Positions 16,389 through 24,713 of a stretch of DNA of 47,768 nt are shown piece after piece. The notes under the pieces were generated by a model. That model ran no database searches, had not been told where the DNA came from, and was given only the letters and a program-made list of their open reading frames with translations. Source of the DNA: Paracoccus homiensis. Lineage in GTDB: Bacteria > Pseudomonadota > Alphaproteobacteria > Rhodobacterales > Rhodobacteraceae. The DNA lies in contig NZ_FOHO01000021.1 of assembly GCF_900111675.1 (NCBI RefSeq), positions 1 to 47,768 on the forward strand. Direction: 5' to 3'. The translations under genes and the position numbers were made by a program. The stretch's first letter is position 1; each line of letters begins with the position of its first letter.

Positions 16389-17279
16389 ATGCTGCAGCTT
16401 GCCTTCATCACCGACAAAAACGCGCTCGATCCGACCCTGCTGGCGATGTGGTCGGCGATCCGCCACGCCAAGGCACCGCTGCGGGTTGCATTTCTGGGCA
16501 TAGGGTTCGCGGCTGCGGACTGGGCGCGCGTGAAGGCTGTTGCCGCGCTGTCGGACAATTGTACGCTGGCGTCGATTGACTTCGACCCGACGCTTCTGAA
16601 GGGGGTCGCCTCGCCCTCGGGCTACATTTCTTCGGCGACCTTCGCACGGCTTTATCTGCATCGGCTTTTGTCGGGGCGGGTTCTCTATCTGGATGGCGAC
16701 ATTCTGGTGACGGGCGATTTGTCACCGCTTGCCTATATCGACCTGCAGGGCGCAGCCATCGCGGCGGTCCCCGATTATATGAGCCAGAAATGGATCAGCG
16801 CGGCCAGACAAGGTGGACAACGCCGCAAACGGAAAGCGCAGGCAAAGCTGGCGCGTCTGCGTGAGATCACTGCGCCCGAAGACTATGTAAACGCGGGTGT
16901 CGTCCTGATGGATCTGGACGCTATTACAGCCGACCCTGTGCTGGCCGCGGCGATGGAGAATGTCGAAGCCGCTGCCGCGATGCCACTGGCTGATCAGGAT
17001 CACCTAAACCGGGTTTTTGCCGGACGCATCCTGCATCTGCAGCCGCAATGGAACTGTTCGTGGCGCAGGCTTGCGCAGCAACAGGCGAATCTTGCCGCCT
17101 CGGGGATCACAACCGATCCGACAGGTGCAGACCGCGATGCAGTCGTCATTCACTACCACGGTCGCCACAAACCCTGGCAGAAGATGCCCCTGAAATACGT
17201 GCTGCGCTTTTGGCCGTTGTTCCGGGAATATCGCCGCGAAAGGGCACGAATGCAGGCCGATCTGGATGCAAGACCGTGA
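16389..17279 (+). CDS. GT8 family glycosyltransferase
   Basis: This 296-residue protein begins MLQLAFITDKNALDPTLLAMWSAI, typical of retaining GT-A fold family 8 enzymes (LgtC, glycogenin-like) that use a UDP- or other nucleotide-sugar. The metal-binding DxD motif is VLYLDGDILVTGDLSPL at about residue 100. A second conserved part is DYVNAGVVLMDLDAI, and DQDHLNRVFAGRILHLQPQWN with a late HYHGRHKPW His motif closes the active site. The start at 16389 follows the MptE-like stop by 10 bp. The acceptor is unknown; with its partner it may decorate a cell-surface polymer. Composition becomes slightly less GC-rich in the second half. Confidence 0.88.
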   Translation: MLQLAFITDKNALDPTLLAMWSAIRHAKAPLRVAFLGIGFAAADWARVKAVAALSDNCTLASIDFDPTLLKGVASPSGYISSATFARLYLHRLLSGRVLYLDGDILVTGDLSPLAYIDLQGAAIAAVPDYMSQKWISAARQGGQRRKRKAQAKLARLREITAPEDYVNAGVVLMDLDAITADPVLAAAMENVEAAAAMPLADQDHLNRVFAGRILHLQPQWNCSWRRLAQQQANLAASGITTDPTGADRDAVVIHYHGRHKPWQKMPLKYVLRFWPLFREYRRERARMQADLDARP

Positions 17280-17287
17280 AACGCGAA

Positions 17288-17311
17288 GGGCCCCTGCGGT
17301 TGCAGGGGCCC
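17288..17311. terminator. Bidirectional hairpin between the GT8 gene and pnp
   Basis: A 10-bp perfect stem (GGGCCCCTGC / GCAGGGGCCC) with loop GGTT lies between the convergent GT8 and pnp genes. There is only a weak T-rich tract on either side. Position and strength support a shared terminator. Confidence 0.65.
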
Positions 17312-17337
17312 CTTGATAAGCGTCAGGCGCCAACCGA

Positions 17338-19476
17338 TTACTCGGCGGTTTCTTCTTTCTTTTCGACGATTTCTTCGCCGGTCTCCTGATCGACCATCTT
17401 CATGCCAAGGCGGACCTTGCCACGGTCGTCAAAGCCCAGCAGCTTGACCTTCACTTCCTGACCTTCCTGCAGCACTTCGCTGGGATGGCCCAGACGGCGG
17501 TTGGCGATCTGGGACACGTGGACCAGGCCGTCGCGCTTGCCGAAGAAGTTCACGAAGGCACCGAAATCGACCAGTTTCACGACCTTGCCGGTGTAAACCT
17601 GACCTTCTTCGGGCTCTGCCACGATCGAATAGATCATGTCATAGGCCTTCTGGATCGAGTCGCCATTCGCCGAAGCGATCTTGATCACGCCGTCATCATT
17701 GATGTCGACCTTGGCACCCGAAACCTCGACGATCTCGCGGATGACCTTGCCGCCCGACCCGATCACTTCGCGGATCTTGTCGGTCGGGATCTGCATGGTC
17801 TCGATGCGCGGAGCATGGGCCGAGAAGCTGCCAGCTTCGCTGATCGCTTTCGACATCTCGCCCAGGATGTGCATCCGGCCGTCTTTCGCCTGCGCCAGCG
17901 CCTGTTCCATGATCTGGGGCGTGATGCCGGCGACCTTGATATCCATCTGAAGGCTGGTGATGCCGTTTTCGGTACCCGCAACCTTGAAGTCCATGTCGCC
18001 CAGGTGGTCTTCGTCACCCAGAATGTCGGTCAGAACCGCATAGCGGCCATCGTCTTCCAGGATCAGACCCATGGCGACGCCGGCAACCGGTGCCTTCAGC
18101 GGAACACCCGCATCCATCATCGACAGCGAACCACCGCAGACCGATGCCATCGAGGACGAACCGTTCGATTCGGTGATCTCGGACACGACGCGGATGGTAT
18201 AGGGGAAGTCGGTCGCAGCCGGCAGAACCGCCTGCAGCGCGCGCCATGCCAGTTTGCCATGGCCAATCTCGCGACGACCGGGCGAACCCACGCGGCCAAC
18301 CTCGCCGACCGAATAGGGCGGGAAGTTGTAATGCAGCAGGAAGTTCGAACGGAAGTTGCCGTGCAGCGCATCGATGATCTGTTCGTCATCGCCGGTGCCC
18401 AGCGTGGTCACAACCAGACCCTGCGTTTCACCGCGGGTGAACAGCGCCGAACCATGGGTGCGCGGCAGGAAGCCGACCTGGCTTTCGATGGCGCGGACGG
18501 TCTTGGTATCGCGACCGTCGATCCGGGCGCCACCATTGATGATGTCACCGCGCAGAATGGCCGATTCCAGCTTTTTCAGCGCCGAGCCCAGGTTCGGATC
18601 GGCCAGTTCTTCTTCGCTGAGACCTTCCTTGACCTTCGCCTTGGCGGCGGCGACGGCGTCCTGACGGTCCGACTTGTCGCGGATCGCATAGGCGGCGCGC
18701 ATGTCGGCCTCGCCCAGTTCCTGAACGCGGGCATAAAGCGCACCGTATTCCGGCGACTGGAAGTCGAACGGCTCTTTTGCGGCGGATTCCGCCAGGCTGA
18801 TGATCAGGTCGATCACCGGCTGCATCTGTTCGTGGCCGAACTTGACCGCGCCCAGCATCTCTTCCTCGGACAGCTCATAGGCTTCCGATTCGACCATCAT
18901 CACGGCGTCCTTGGTGCCGGCGACGACCAGATCCAGACGCTGTTCGGGGTTGTTGCGCAGATTATCCATGTCCTGAACTTCAGGGTTCAGCACATAGTCA
19001 CCGTCAACAAAGCCGACGCGTGCGGCGCCGATCGGGCCCATGAAGGGCACGCCCGAGATGGTCAGCGCGGCCGAGGCGGCGATCATGGCGACGATATCGG
19101 GATCGTTGACAAGATCATGGCTCAGCACGGTGCACATGACCAGGACTTCGTGCTTGAAGCCCGGTGCGAACAGCGGACGGATCGGCCGGTCGATCAGACG
19201 CGCGGTCAGCGTCTCTTTTTCGGTCGGACGCGCCTCGCGCTTGAAAAAGCCGCCCGGAACCTTGCCGGCGGCATAGTATTTTTCCTGATAGTGAACCGTC
19301 AGCGGGAAAAAGTCCTGACCCGGCTTGGGTTCCTTGGCGAAGGTCACGTTGGCCATGACGCTGGTTTCGCCCAAGGTCGCAATCACGCTGCCATCGGCCT
19401 GGCGCGCAACCTTACCCGTTTCCAGAGTCAGCGTTTCCTGCCCCCACTGGATCGATTTCTTCACTTCATCAAACAT
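17338..19476 (-). CDS. pnp: Polyribonucleotide nucleotidyltransferase (PNPase)
   Basis: PNPase degrades RNA 3' to 5' by phosphorolysis and is a core degradosome partner. The protein is 712 residues from [21 protein letters not shown] (19476), which follows AAGAGGAAA; upstream in-frame starts are not supported. Two RNase PH domains are present (first with [13 protein letters not shown] and [18 protein letters not shown]; second with [14 protein letters not shown] and [23 protein letters not shown]). A KH domain ([15 protein letters not shown]) and a C-terminal S1 domain ([22 protein letters not shown]) follow. It is the usual neighbour of rpsO, but here 1.4 kb with a MerR/CDF pair lies between them. 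Confidence 0.97.
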   Translation of the reverse strand: MFDEVKKSIQWGQETLTLETGKVARQADGSVIATLGETSVMANVTFAKEPKPGQDFFPLTVHYQEKYYAAGKVPGGFFKREARPTEKETLTARLIDRPIRPLFAPGFKHEVLVMCTVLSHDLVNDPDIVAMIAASAALTISGVPFMGPIGAARVGFVDGDYVLNPEVQDMDNLRNNPEQRLDLVVAGTKDAVMMVESEAYELSEEEMLGAVKFGHEQMQPVIDLIISLAESAAKEPFDFQSPEYGALYARVQELGEADMRAAYAIRDKSDRQDAVAAAKAKVKEGLSEEELADPNLGSALKKLESAILRGDIINGGARIDGRDTKTVRAIESQVGFLPRTHGSALFTRGETQGLVVTTLGTGDDEQIIDALHGNFRSNFLLHYNFPPYSVGEVGRVGSPGRREIGHGKLAWRALQAVLPAATDFPYTIRVVSEITESNGSSSMASVCGGSLSMMDAGVPLKAPVAGVAMGLILEDDGRYAVLTDILGDEDHLGDMDFKVAGTENGITSLQMDIKVAGITPQIMEQALAQAKDGRMHILGEMSKAISEAGSFSAHAPRIETMQIPTDKIREVIGSGGKVIREIVEVSGAKVDINDDGVIKIASANGDSIQKAYDMIYSIVAEPEEGQVYTGKVVKLVDFGAFVNFFGKRDGLVHVSQIANRRLGHPSEVLQEGQEVKVKLLGFDDRGKVRLGMKMVDQETGEEIVEKKEETAE

Positions 19477-19651
19477 CTGATTTCCTCTTGGGACGGATCG
19501 GCCCTCCGATCGCCCCGTGTCATATGGCGGCCCCATTGCCGCCGCCCCGATCCTTAAGCGTCGCCCCGGGGCCGGGCGTCACGTCACAGATTTCCGGGCC
19601 ATAGCCTAATTTCGCCCTTTTGGAAAGAGATCGGTCGGCCCCGCCCCGCGA

Positions 19652-20110
19652 TCACGGCGCCCCGCGCGGGGAATCGCCCAGATCGGGTGGCGCATCATGC
19701 GCCGTCACGCAAGACGCGTGGTCCGCGACCGATGCCAGCACGACACAATCGCCCGGTCCGCAATCGCCGTGGCACCCTTCGGCAATGCGGTCCAGTTCGG
19801 TTTCCAGCGCCTGCAGTCGCGCGATCCGGCCCCGCACCTCGGACAGTTGCGCGCGGGCGATGCGACGCGCGTCATGGCAGGACGGGTCCGGCAGGGATTG
19901 CAATTCGATCAGCCCGGCGATGGCATCCAGATGAAAGCCCAGTTGCCGCGCATGGCGGATAAAGCGCAACTGCTGCAGCGCGGCCTGATCATAGCGGCGT
20001 TGATTGCCCGCGCTGCGATCAGGCGCGGGCAACAGGCCGATCTGTTCGTAATAGCGGATCGTCGGCACCTTGACCCCGGACTGCCGTGACATCTGGCCAA
20101 TCGAAAACAT
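19652..20110 (-). CDS. MerR-family metal-responsive transcriptional regulator
   Basis: This 152-residue protein is a MerR activator of the heavy-metal branch (CadR/PbrR/ZntR/CueR-like). The start at 20110 gives the canonical MFSIGQMSRQSGVKVPTIRYYEQIGLLPAP winged-helix HTH. A dimerisation helix follows. Metal ligands are visible: a Cys in DPSCHDARR before the helix, and a Cys-rich C-terminus (EGCHGDCGPGDCV) with one further Cys in HASC. The thiol set indicates a soft or borderline metal such as Cd, Pb, Zn or Cu, but the exact metal cannot be assigned. It is divergent from a CDF exporter across 73 bp that contain a classic MerR promoter with a 19-bp spacer. Confidence 0.88.
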   Translation of the reverse strand: MFSIGQMSRQSGVKVPTIRYYEQIGLLPAPDRSAGNQRRYDQAALQQLRFIRHARQLGFHLDAIAGLIELQSLPDPSCHDARRIARAQLSEVRGRIARLQALETELDRIAEGCHGDCGPGDCVVLASVADHASCVTAHDAPPDLGDSPRGAP

Positions 20111-20123
20111 GCGCAAAGCCCCC

Positions 20124-20154
20124 TTGAAGCTATAGCCACTAGAGATCCTATCTT
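20124..20154 (+). promoter_or_regulatory. MerR-type promoter with 19-bp spacer driving the CDF exporter
   Basis: TTGAAG (20124-20129) and TATCTT (20149-20154) are 19 bp apart, the stretched spacer that MerR activators correct by DNA distortion. Inside it is the imperfect dyad CTATAGCCACTAGAG; its complement CTCTAGTGGCTATAG resembles known CadR-type operators. The downstream gene starts at 20184 after AAAGGAGGGG. Confidence 0.75.
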
Positions 20155-20183
20155 GTTCATCGACATGATGAAAGGAGGGGCCG

Positions 20184-20819
20184 ATGGCCGGATGTTGCAG
20201 CCATGACGCCAATTTCGACGGCGTCTCACGCGATTACAAACGCCGCCTGATCGCGGTTCTGATCCTGAACGCGACGATGTTCGTGGTCGAGATCCTTGCC
20301 GGGCATATGGCCGGATCGCAGGCCCTTCAGGCCGATGCGCTGGATTTTCTGGGCGACAGCCTGACCTATGGCATTTCGTTGGCGGTGATCGGCCAGTCGC
20401 TTGCGCTGCGCAGTTCGGCCGCGCTGGTCAAGGGGGCCAGCCTGCTGATCATGGGTCTGTGGGTCCTGGGATCGACCGTGGTCCATGTCTATCAGGGCGA
20501 TGTCCCGCAGGCGCCGGTCATGGGCTGGGTCGGCTTCATGGCCCTTGCCGCCAATCTGGCCAGCGTCGCCCTGCTGGCCTCGTATCGGAACGGCGATGCC
20601 AATGTCCGCTCGGTCTGGCTGTGTTCGCGCAATGACGCAATCGGGAATGTGGCGGTGATGGCGGCCGCGCTTGGGGTGTGGGGCACGGCGACACGCTGGC
20701 CCGACCTTGCCGTCGCGGCGATCATGGCGACGCTGTTTCTGTCCTCGGCCTGGCAGATCACCCGTCAGGCGCTGCAGGAACGCCAAGGCGCCCGGCAAGG
20801 CCATGCCCACCATCACTGA
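20184..20819 (+). CDS. Cation diffusion facilitator (CDF) family metal exporter
   Basis: This 211-residue inner-membrane antiporter should export a divalent metal from the cytosol. It begins MAGCCSHDANFDGVSRDYKRRL, with a Cys-Cys-His cluster that could capture metal. About six membrane segments are visible. The paired metal-site motifs are ADALDFLGDSLTYGIS in helix 2 and NDAIGNVAVMAAALG in helix 5. The protein is shorter than typical CDFs and lacks the cytoplasmic C-terminal domain; instead it ends in a His-rich tail (QGHAHHH). A strong AAAGGAGGGG lies ahead of the ATG. It is controlled, most likely, by the divergent MerR gene through the 19-bp-spacer promoter. Confidence 0.87.
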   Translation: MAGCCSHDANFDGVSRDYKRRLIAVLILNATMFVVEILAGHMAGSQALQADALDFLGDSLTYGISLAVIGQSLALRSSAALVKGASLLIMGLWVLGSTVVHVYQGDVPQAPVMGWVGFMALAANLASVALLASYRNGDANVRSVWLCSRNDAIGNVAVMAAALGVWGTATRWPDLAVAAIMATLFLSSAWQITRQALQERQGARQGHAHHH

Positions 20820-20860
20820 CCGGGCGCGCGGCACAACGCATCGCCCCGCAGGCCAAAAAG

Positions 20861-20890
20861 AAACGCCCGCTGCGCGTGCAGCGGGCGTTT
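20861..20890. terminator. Bidirectional terminator between the CDF gene and rpsO
   Basis: A 13-bp perfect stem (AAACGCCCGCTGC / GCAGCGGGCGTTT) around loop GCGT lies between two convergent genes. A/T tracts within the stem ends give U-runs on both strands. Confidence 0.85.
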
Positions 20891-20915
20891 CCCTGAATTG
20901 AAACCGAAGGACGGC

Positions 20916-21185
20916 TTAGCGACGGATACCCAGACGCTTGATCAGGTCCAGATAACGGGCCTCTTCCTTGGCTTTCAGATAGTCCAGCAGCTTGCGGCGC
21001 TGTGCGACCAGCTTCAGAAGGCCACGACGCGAGTGGTTGTCCTTCTTGTGGGTCTTGAAATGTTCGGTCAGCGTGGTGATGCGCGAGGTCAGGATGGCGA
21101 CCTGCACTTCGGGGGAACCGGTGTCACCAGCTTTGGTGCCGAATTCCTTGATGACCTTGGCTTTTTCTTCAACCGTGATCGACAT
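20916..21185 (-). CDS. rpsO: 30S ribosomal protein S15
   Basis: S15 binds the central domain of 16S rRNA early in 30S assembly. The 89-residue protein from [16 protein letters not shown] (21185) has the normal bacterial length and signature ([54 protein letters not shown]). The start follows a GAAAGGAG site; the upstream in-frame ATG at 21206 overlaps it. Transcription runs towards pnp but stops at a strong terminator, and the metal-resistance pair lies in between. Confidence 0.98.
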   Translation of the reverse strand: MSITVEEKAKVIKEFGTKAGDTGSPEVQVAILTSRITTLTEHFKTHKKDNHSRRGLLKLVAQRRKLLDYLKAKEEARYLDLIKRLGIRR

Positions 21186-21338
21186 CGGGGACTCCTTTCG
21201 GGTCAAAGGGTTATGGCACAGCCCGGGATGTCGTCCAGTGCCGGCCCATGGAGGTTCCGCAAAGGCAAAGCCCGTGCGGATGGGCGCCTATAGACGGATT
21301 CGCCCGGAAAGAAAAGAAATTTCACAGCCACGGCCCGT

Positions 21339-22403
21339 CTATTGCAGGCGGATCACCGCGATATCGTCGATGCGCAGCCCTTGCGCACCCATCAGGCGGC
21401 CGACAGCCTCGCCATTGACGCGGATCAGGGTCGAGCCGTCGCGATCCTCGACGATCTGGATTTGCGGTTCGCCGTCCATATCCTTGGGCAGATGCAGTTC
21501 GATCCGGTCCTCATCGGGCTGGTAGTCACCGATCATCGGCGCATCCTCGACCTGACCGCGCAGAACGAAGGTGTCGGCCCCTGCCAACCCTTCGGCATAA
21601 TCGCCCGACCCCGGCATCAGCGTATCATTGCCCTCGCCGCCCCGCAGCCAGGCCCGCTCGGCATCGTCGCCACCGATCAGCACATCGTCGCCGTCGCCGC
21701 CATCCAGATCATCGGCGCCACCGCCCGAGATCAGCGTGTCGTTCCCGTCATTCCCGGCGATCCAGTCATCGCCCGCCCCGCCGATCAGGCTGTCATTGCC
21801 GTCACCGCCGAAAATCGTGTCCGAGCCGGGACCGCCATAGATGGTATCGTCGCCCCCCTGCCCGGCAAGCGAGTCATTCCCCGCGCCGCCAAAAACCAAA
21901 TCATCCCCGCCCGCGCCATAGGCGCCATCGCCCTGCACCCAGTCGTCGCCCTCGCCCGCGCGGATGGTGTCATCGCCCAGACCCCCGCGCAGGTCATCAG
22001 ACCCGCCGCGTCCTGCGATGCGGTCGTCACCGTCGCCGCCCATCAGGATGTCATCATCCTCGCCGCCCCAGACCCAGTCCAAAGGCTCTTCGGGTGCACG
22101 AAGGTCCGTCCCTTCACCGGGGTCGATCACCTCTCCGACGGTTTCCGGCGGAACCGGATCGGGATCCGCGATCGGCATTTCAGGCTCGGGCAGCGGACGT
22201 TCGGGTTCGATGAATTTTTCGCCGCCATCTTCGGCACCACCTTCGCCGGGATCGACGGGGTAATCATCATCGTCATGTTCGGGTTCACGCGTGCCGATGG
22301 TGCCGGCGACATCGACGGCAAGACCGGCAAGCAGCACCCCCATCAACCCGGCAAGCATGAACATGACAAAGATCCTACAGAAGCGGCCCGACAACCGGGC
22401 CAT
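21339..22403 (-). CDS. Membrane-anchored RTX (hemolysin-type calcium-binding) repeat protein
   Basis: The 354-residue protein starts with a short basic stretch and one hydrophobic helix (about residues 11-33), so it is a signal anchor or signal peptide. A very acidic, Pro/Glu-rich linker follows (about 36-110). Residues 112-260 form about 14 nonapeptide repeats of type GGxGxDxUx (for example GGDGDDRIA, GGLGDDTIR, GGAGNDSLA, GGDGNDSLI). These fold into a calcium-binding beta-roll. The rest resembles the cadherin-like or peptidase-M10 C-terminal cap (ADTFVLRGQVED, DEDRIELHLPKD, STLIRVNGEAVGRL). No enzymatic domain and no ABC or outer-membrane export genes lie nearby. A structural or adhesive surface role is inferred. 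Confidence 0.8.
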   Translation of the reverse strand: MARLSGRFCRIFVMFMLAGLMGVLLAGLAVDVAGTIGTREPEHDDDDYPVDPGEGGAEDGGEKFIEPERPLPEPEMPIADPDPVPPETVGEVIDPGEGTDLRAPEEPLDWVWGGEDDDILMGGDGDDRIAGRGGSDDLRGGLGDDTIRAGEGDDWVQGDGAYGAGGDDLVFGGAGNDSLAGQGGDDTIYGGPGSDTIFGGDGNDSLIGGAGDDWIAGNDGNDTLISGGGADDLDGGDGDDVLIGGDDAERAWLRGGEGNDTLMPGSGDYAEGLAGADTFVLRGQVEDAPMIGDYQPDEDRIELHLPKDMDGEPQIQIVEDRDGSTLIRVNGEAVGRLMGAQGLRIDDIAVIRLQ

Positions 22404-22466
22404 GATCAGAGATTAAACCACGCCAGTCCATTCGCGAAGTTCAATTTTAAGAAAGGGTTAAGAAGA

Positions 22467-23042
22467 TCAGCCGCGGCCCAGCATGTAAAACTCGTCATTG
22501 GGCCGGATATCGCCCGCGTTGACCAGCCGGTTCGACATGCCAAAGAAGGCGGCAATGGCCGCGATATCCCAGATCTCGTCCTGATCGAAGCCCGCGTCAC
22601 GCAGCGCGGCATGGTCGGCGTCGTCGATCTGCTGCGCGTTCAGCGCGACCTTTTCGGCATAGGTCAGCATGGCCCGTTCGCGCGCGCTGATATCGGCCTT
22701 GCGCCAGTTCACGGCCACCTGGTCCGCGATCAGCGGATTTCTGGCCCGGATCCGCAGGATCGCCCCATGCGCGACCACGCAATACTGGCACTGGTTCAAC
22801 CCGCTGGTGGCCACCACGATCAATTCGCGCTCGGCCTTTGTCAGCCCCTCATCCTTGTCCATCAGCGCGTCGTGATAGGCAAAGAAGGCGCGAAATTCCG
22901 CCGGGCGATGGGCCAGAGCCAGAAACACATTGGGCACGAAGCCCGATTTTTCCGCCACTTTCAGAATCGCCTGCCGCATATCGTCGGGCAGACTGTCCAG
23001 ATCGGGCACGGCAAAGCGGCTGATGGGATGGGTTTCGGTCAT
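22467..23042 (-). CDS. AhpD-like / peroxidase-related alkylhydroperoxidase-fold protein
   Basis: This 191-residue protein belongs to the carboxymuconolactone decarboxylase/AhpD superfamily, peroxidase-related subfamily. The thiol motif is QCQYCVVAHGAIL, matching the CxxCxxxH proton-relay centre of AhpD, and RELIVVATSGLN precedes it. The conserved N-terminal region is FVPNVFLALAHRPAEFRAFF and the C-terminus is ALRDAGFDQDEIWDIAAIAAFFGMSNRL. Such proteins are assumed to reduce peroxides with a partner thiol system that is not encoded here. It is followed on the same strand by the RTX gene and preceded by the LysR gene; a link to the nearby azoR redox locus is possible. Confidence 0.85.
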   Translation of the reverse strand: MTETHPISRFAVPDLDSLPDDMRQAILKVAEKSGFVPNVFLALAHRPAEFRAFFAYHDALMDKDEGLTKAERELIVVATSGLNQCQYCVVAHGAILRIRARNPLIADQVAVNWRKADISARERAMLTYAEKVALNAQQIDDADHAALRDAGFDQDEIWDIAAIAAFFGMSNRLVNAGDIRPNDEFYMLGRG

Positions 23043-23112
23043 GGGCTCCTCCTTGCGGGCAGGTTGCGCGAAACCTGCACCGAGGGAAACCCCCTGCCCC
23101 AGCCTGCCTGTC

Positions 23113-23958
23113 CTAGCCTGCCTGCCGCAGGGCCTTCAGCACCGCCTGAACCTTGGGGGTGCGATGCAGATCGACATGGGTCACCAGCCACAGGGTCGAT
23201 TCCCAATCCGGCAGCGACATGACCTCGACCAGCCCCGTCGCATGGTCGGGCGCAAGGGGGCCGACCGCCAGACCGGCGCGGATCACCGCCTCGCGCGCGG
23301 CGCCGTCATTGCTGACCATCACGATATTCGCGGGCGGCACCCTTTCGGACAGCCAGCGCATGGTCGGGGCATTGCGCCCCTCTGCCCCCAGCAGGCAGAA
23401 GCGATGCTGCGCCAGATCCTCGACCGGGCCGTGGCGGTCAAGATATTCGGGCGCGGCATACAGGCATTGCCGGATGCGGCACAATTCACTGACGACATAA
23501 TCAGGCTCGGTCGGACGGGTGCCTGCGCGGATCGCCAGATGCGCCTCGCCCGCGTCAAGGCGGAACAGCCGCACATCTGTCAGATAGCGCAGTCGCAGCC
23601 CCTGATGCGCCGCCATCAGCGGGATCAGCCGCGGCAGGACCAAAGGCGACAGCTCGGGCAGCGAGGTGATGACCAGTTCACCCTCGATCCGGTCGCCCGC
23701 GCCTGCGATCTGCGCGGCCATCTGGGCGAATCTTTCATCCGCCTCGGTCGCGGCACGCAACAGGGTTTCGCCCGCCTCGGTCAGGGCATAGCCGCGGGGA
23801 TGGCGCTGAAACAGCCGCGCCCCCAGCGCCGCCTCCAGCGCGTCGACGCGACGGATGATGGTCGCGTGATGGACCTGCAACGCCTCGGCTGCGCCACTGA
23901 CGGTTCCAGTCCGCGCGACGGCCAGACCGGCCCGGATATCTTCCCAGTTTTCGGACAT
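23113..23958 (-). CDS. LysR-family transcriptional regulator
   Basis: This 281-residue regulator has the LysR winged helix at residues 1-60 (WEDIRAGLAVARTGTVSGAAEALQVHHATIIRRVDALEAALGARLFQRHPRGYALTEAG in four separate blocks). The HTH carries the unusual HHATIIRRV recognition helix shared with a subgroup of single-domain-light LTTRs. A periplasmic-binding-protein-like effector domain follows (LVITSLPELSPLVLPRLIPL, AHLAIRAGTRPTEPD, MVSNDGAAREAVIRAGLAVGPLAPD). It is divergent from azoR over 104 bp containing TGCACAA/TTGTGCA inverted half-sites, so it probably controls azoR and itself. The inducer is unknown. Confidence 0.9.
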   Translation of the reverse strand: MSENWEDIRAGLAVARTGTVSGAAEALQVHHATIIRRVDALEAALGARLFQRHPRGYALTEAGETLLRAATEADERFAQMAAQIAGAGDRIEGELVITSLPELSPLVLPRLIPLMAAHQGLRLRYLTDVRLFRLDAGEAHLAIRAGTRPTEPDYVVSELCRIRQCLYAAPEYLDRHGPVEDLAQHRFCLLGAEGRNAPTMRWLSERVPPANIVMVSNDGAAREAVIRAGLAVGPLAPDHATGLVEVMSLPDWESTLWLVTHVDLHRTPKVQAVLKALRQAG

Positions 23959-23970
23959 TGTGTGCGCCCC

Positions 23971-24021
23971 TGCACAAACCCTGCGCGATTATCACCATTT
24001 CGTTCGATTGTGCAAAGCCTT
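23971..24021 (+). promoter_or_regulatory. Candidate LysR operator region for azoR
   Basis: TGCACAA (23971-23977) and its inverse TTGTGCA (24008-24014) lie in the divergent LysR/azoR interval. The second is part of GATTGTGCAAAGCCTT (24006-24021), repeated with one change in the peroxiredoxin promoter region at 14733-14748. This fits a dual-site LysR arrangement but has not been tested. Confidence 0.4.
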
Positions 24022-24062
24022 AGATCACCTCGCAACGAACATGAACCCAATGAGGTCCCGAC

Positions 24063-24650
24063 ATGAACATTCTGCAACTGGATAGCGCCATCACCGGCGA
24101 GGCCTCGGTCTCGCGCAAGCTGACCGCCGATATCGTCGCAAGGCTGAAGGCGCAGGATCCTGCCGCCAGCGTCACCTATCGCGACCTGAACGAGGGCGTG
24201 GCGGCCATCGACAACGCATGGTTTCACGCCGTCCGCGTGGTGCCGGAAAACCCCTCGCCCGAACAGCAGCAGTTGATCGACCGCGCCGACGCCTATCTGC
24301 AAGAGGTGCAGGATGCAGATGTGCTGGTCATCGGCCTGCCGGTCTATAATTTCAACCTGCCCGCGCAGCTGAAGAACTGGCTGGACCAAATCGCCCGCGC
24401 CGGCGTGACCTTCCGCTATACCGAGGCCGGCCCCGAGGGGCTGCTGAAGGGCAAGCGCGCGATCGTGGGCTATGCCTCGGCCGGAACGCCGATCGGGTCG
24501 GAAATCGACCACGCTTCGGGCTATCTGCGTCATATGTTGGCCTTTTTGGGCATCACCGACGTGACATTCGTCGCCGCGGACAGGCTGGCCATGGATCGCG
24601 ATGCCGGTCTGGCCCGCGCGCAGGATGTGATCGACCAGATCGCCGCCTGA
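24063..24650 (+). CDS. azoR: FMN-dependent NADH-azoreductase / quinone reductase
   Basis: This 195-residue flavodoxin-fold enzyme (AzoR/AcpD family) uses FMN and NADH to reduce quinones and azo compounds in two-electron steps. It protects cells from electrophilic or thiol stress. The N-terminus MNILQLDSAITGEASVSRKL carries the FMN phosphate-binding loop. VLVIGLPVYNFNLPAQLKNWLDQIARAGVTF is the AzoR signature (about 85-115, split here by description), and YASAGTPIG and GYLRHMLAFLGITDVTFVAAD are also typical. It is expressed divergently from the LysR gene and ends at a strong intrinsic terminator, so it is a monocistronic unit. Confidence 0.92.
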   Translation: MNILQLDSAITGEASVSRKLTADIVARLKAQDPAASVTYRDLNEGVAAIDNAWFHAVRVVPENPSPEQQQLIDRADAYLQEVQDADVLVIGLPVYNFNLPAQLKNWLDQIARAGVTFRYTEAGPEGLLKGKRAIVGYASAGTPIGSEIDHASGYLRHMLAFLGITDVTFVAADRLAMDRDAGLARAQDVIDQIAA

Positions 24651-24672
24651 TCCCGCCCGCCGCAGGATATGG

Positions 24673-24702
24673 ACGGCCCTCGTTGACTCGGGGGCCGTTT
24701 TT
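24673..24702 (+). terminator. Intrinsic terminator of azoR
   Basis: A 10-bp stem (ACGGCCCTCG / CGGGGGCCGT, one G-T pair) with a 6-nt loop is followed by a T-run to 24702. It lies 22 bp after the azoR stop. Confidence 0.9.
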
Positions 24703-24713
24703 GCGTATCAGCG

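Noticed and set aside
17485..19557. 690-codon plus-strand frame over pnp
   Set aside because: Antisense shadow of pnp produced by high-GC codon use; no motif, and PNPase domains are unambiguous on the other strand.
21600..22080. Tandem DNA repeat array
   Set aside because: Periodicity of about 27 bp is explained by the GGxGxDxUx protein repeats of the minus-strand RTX gene.
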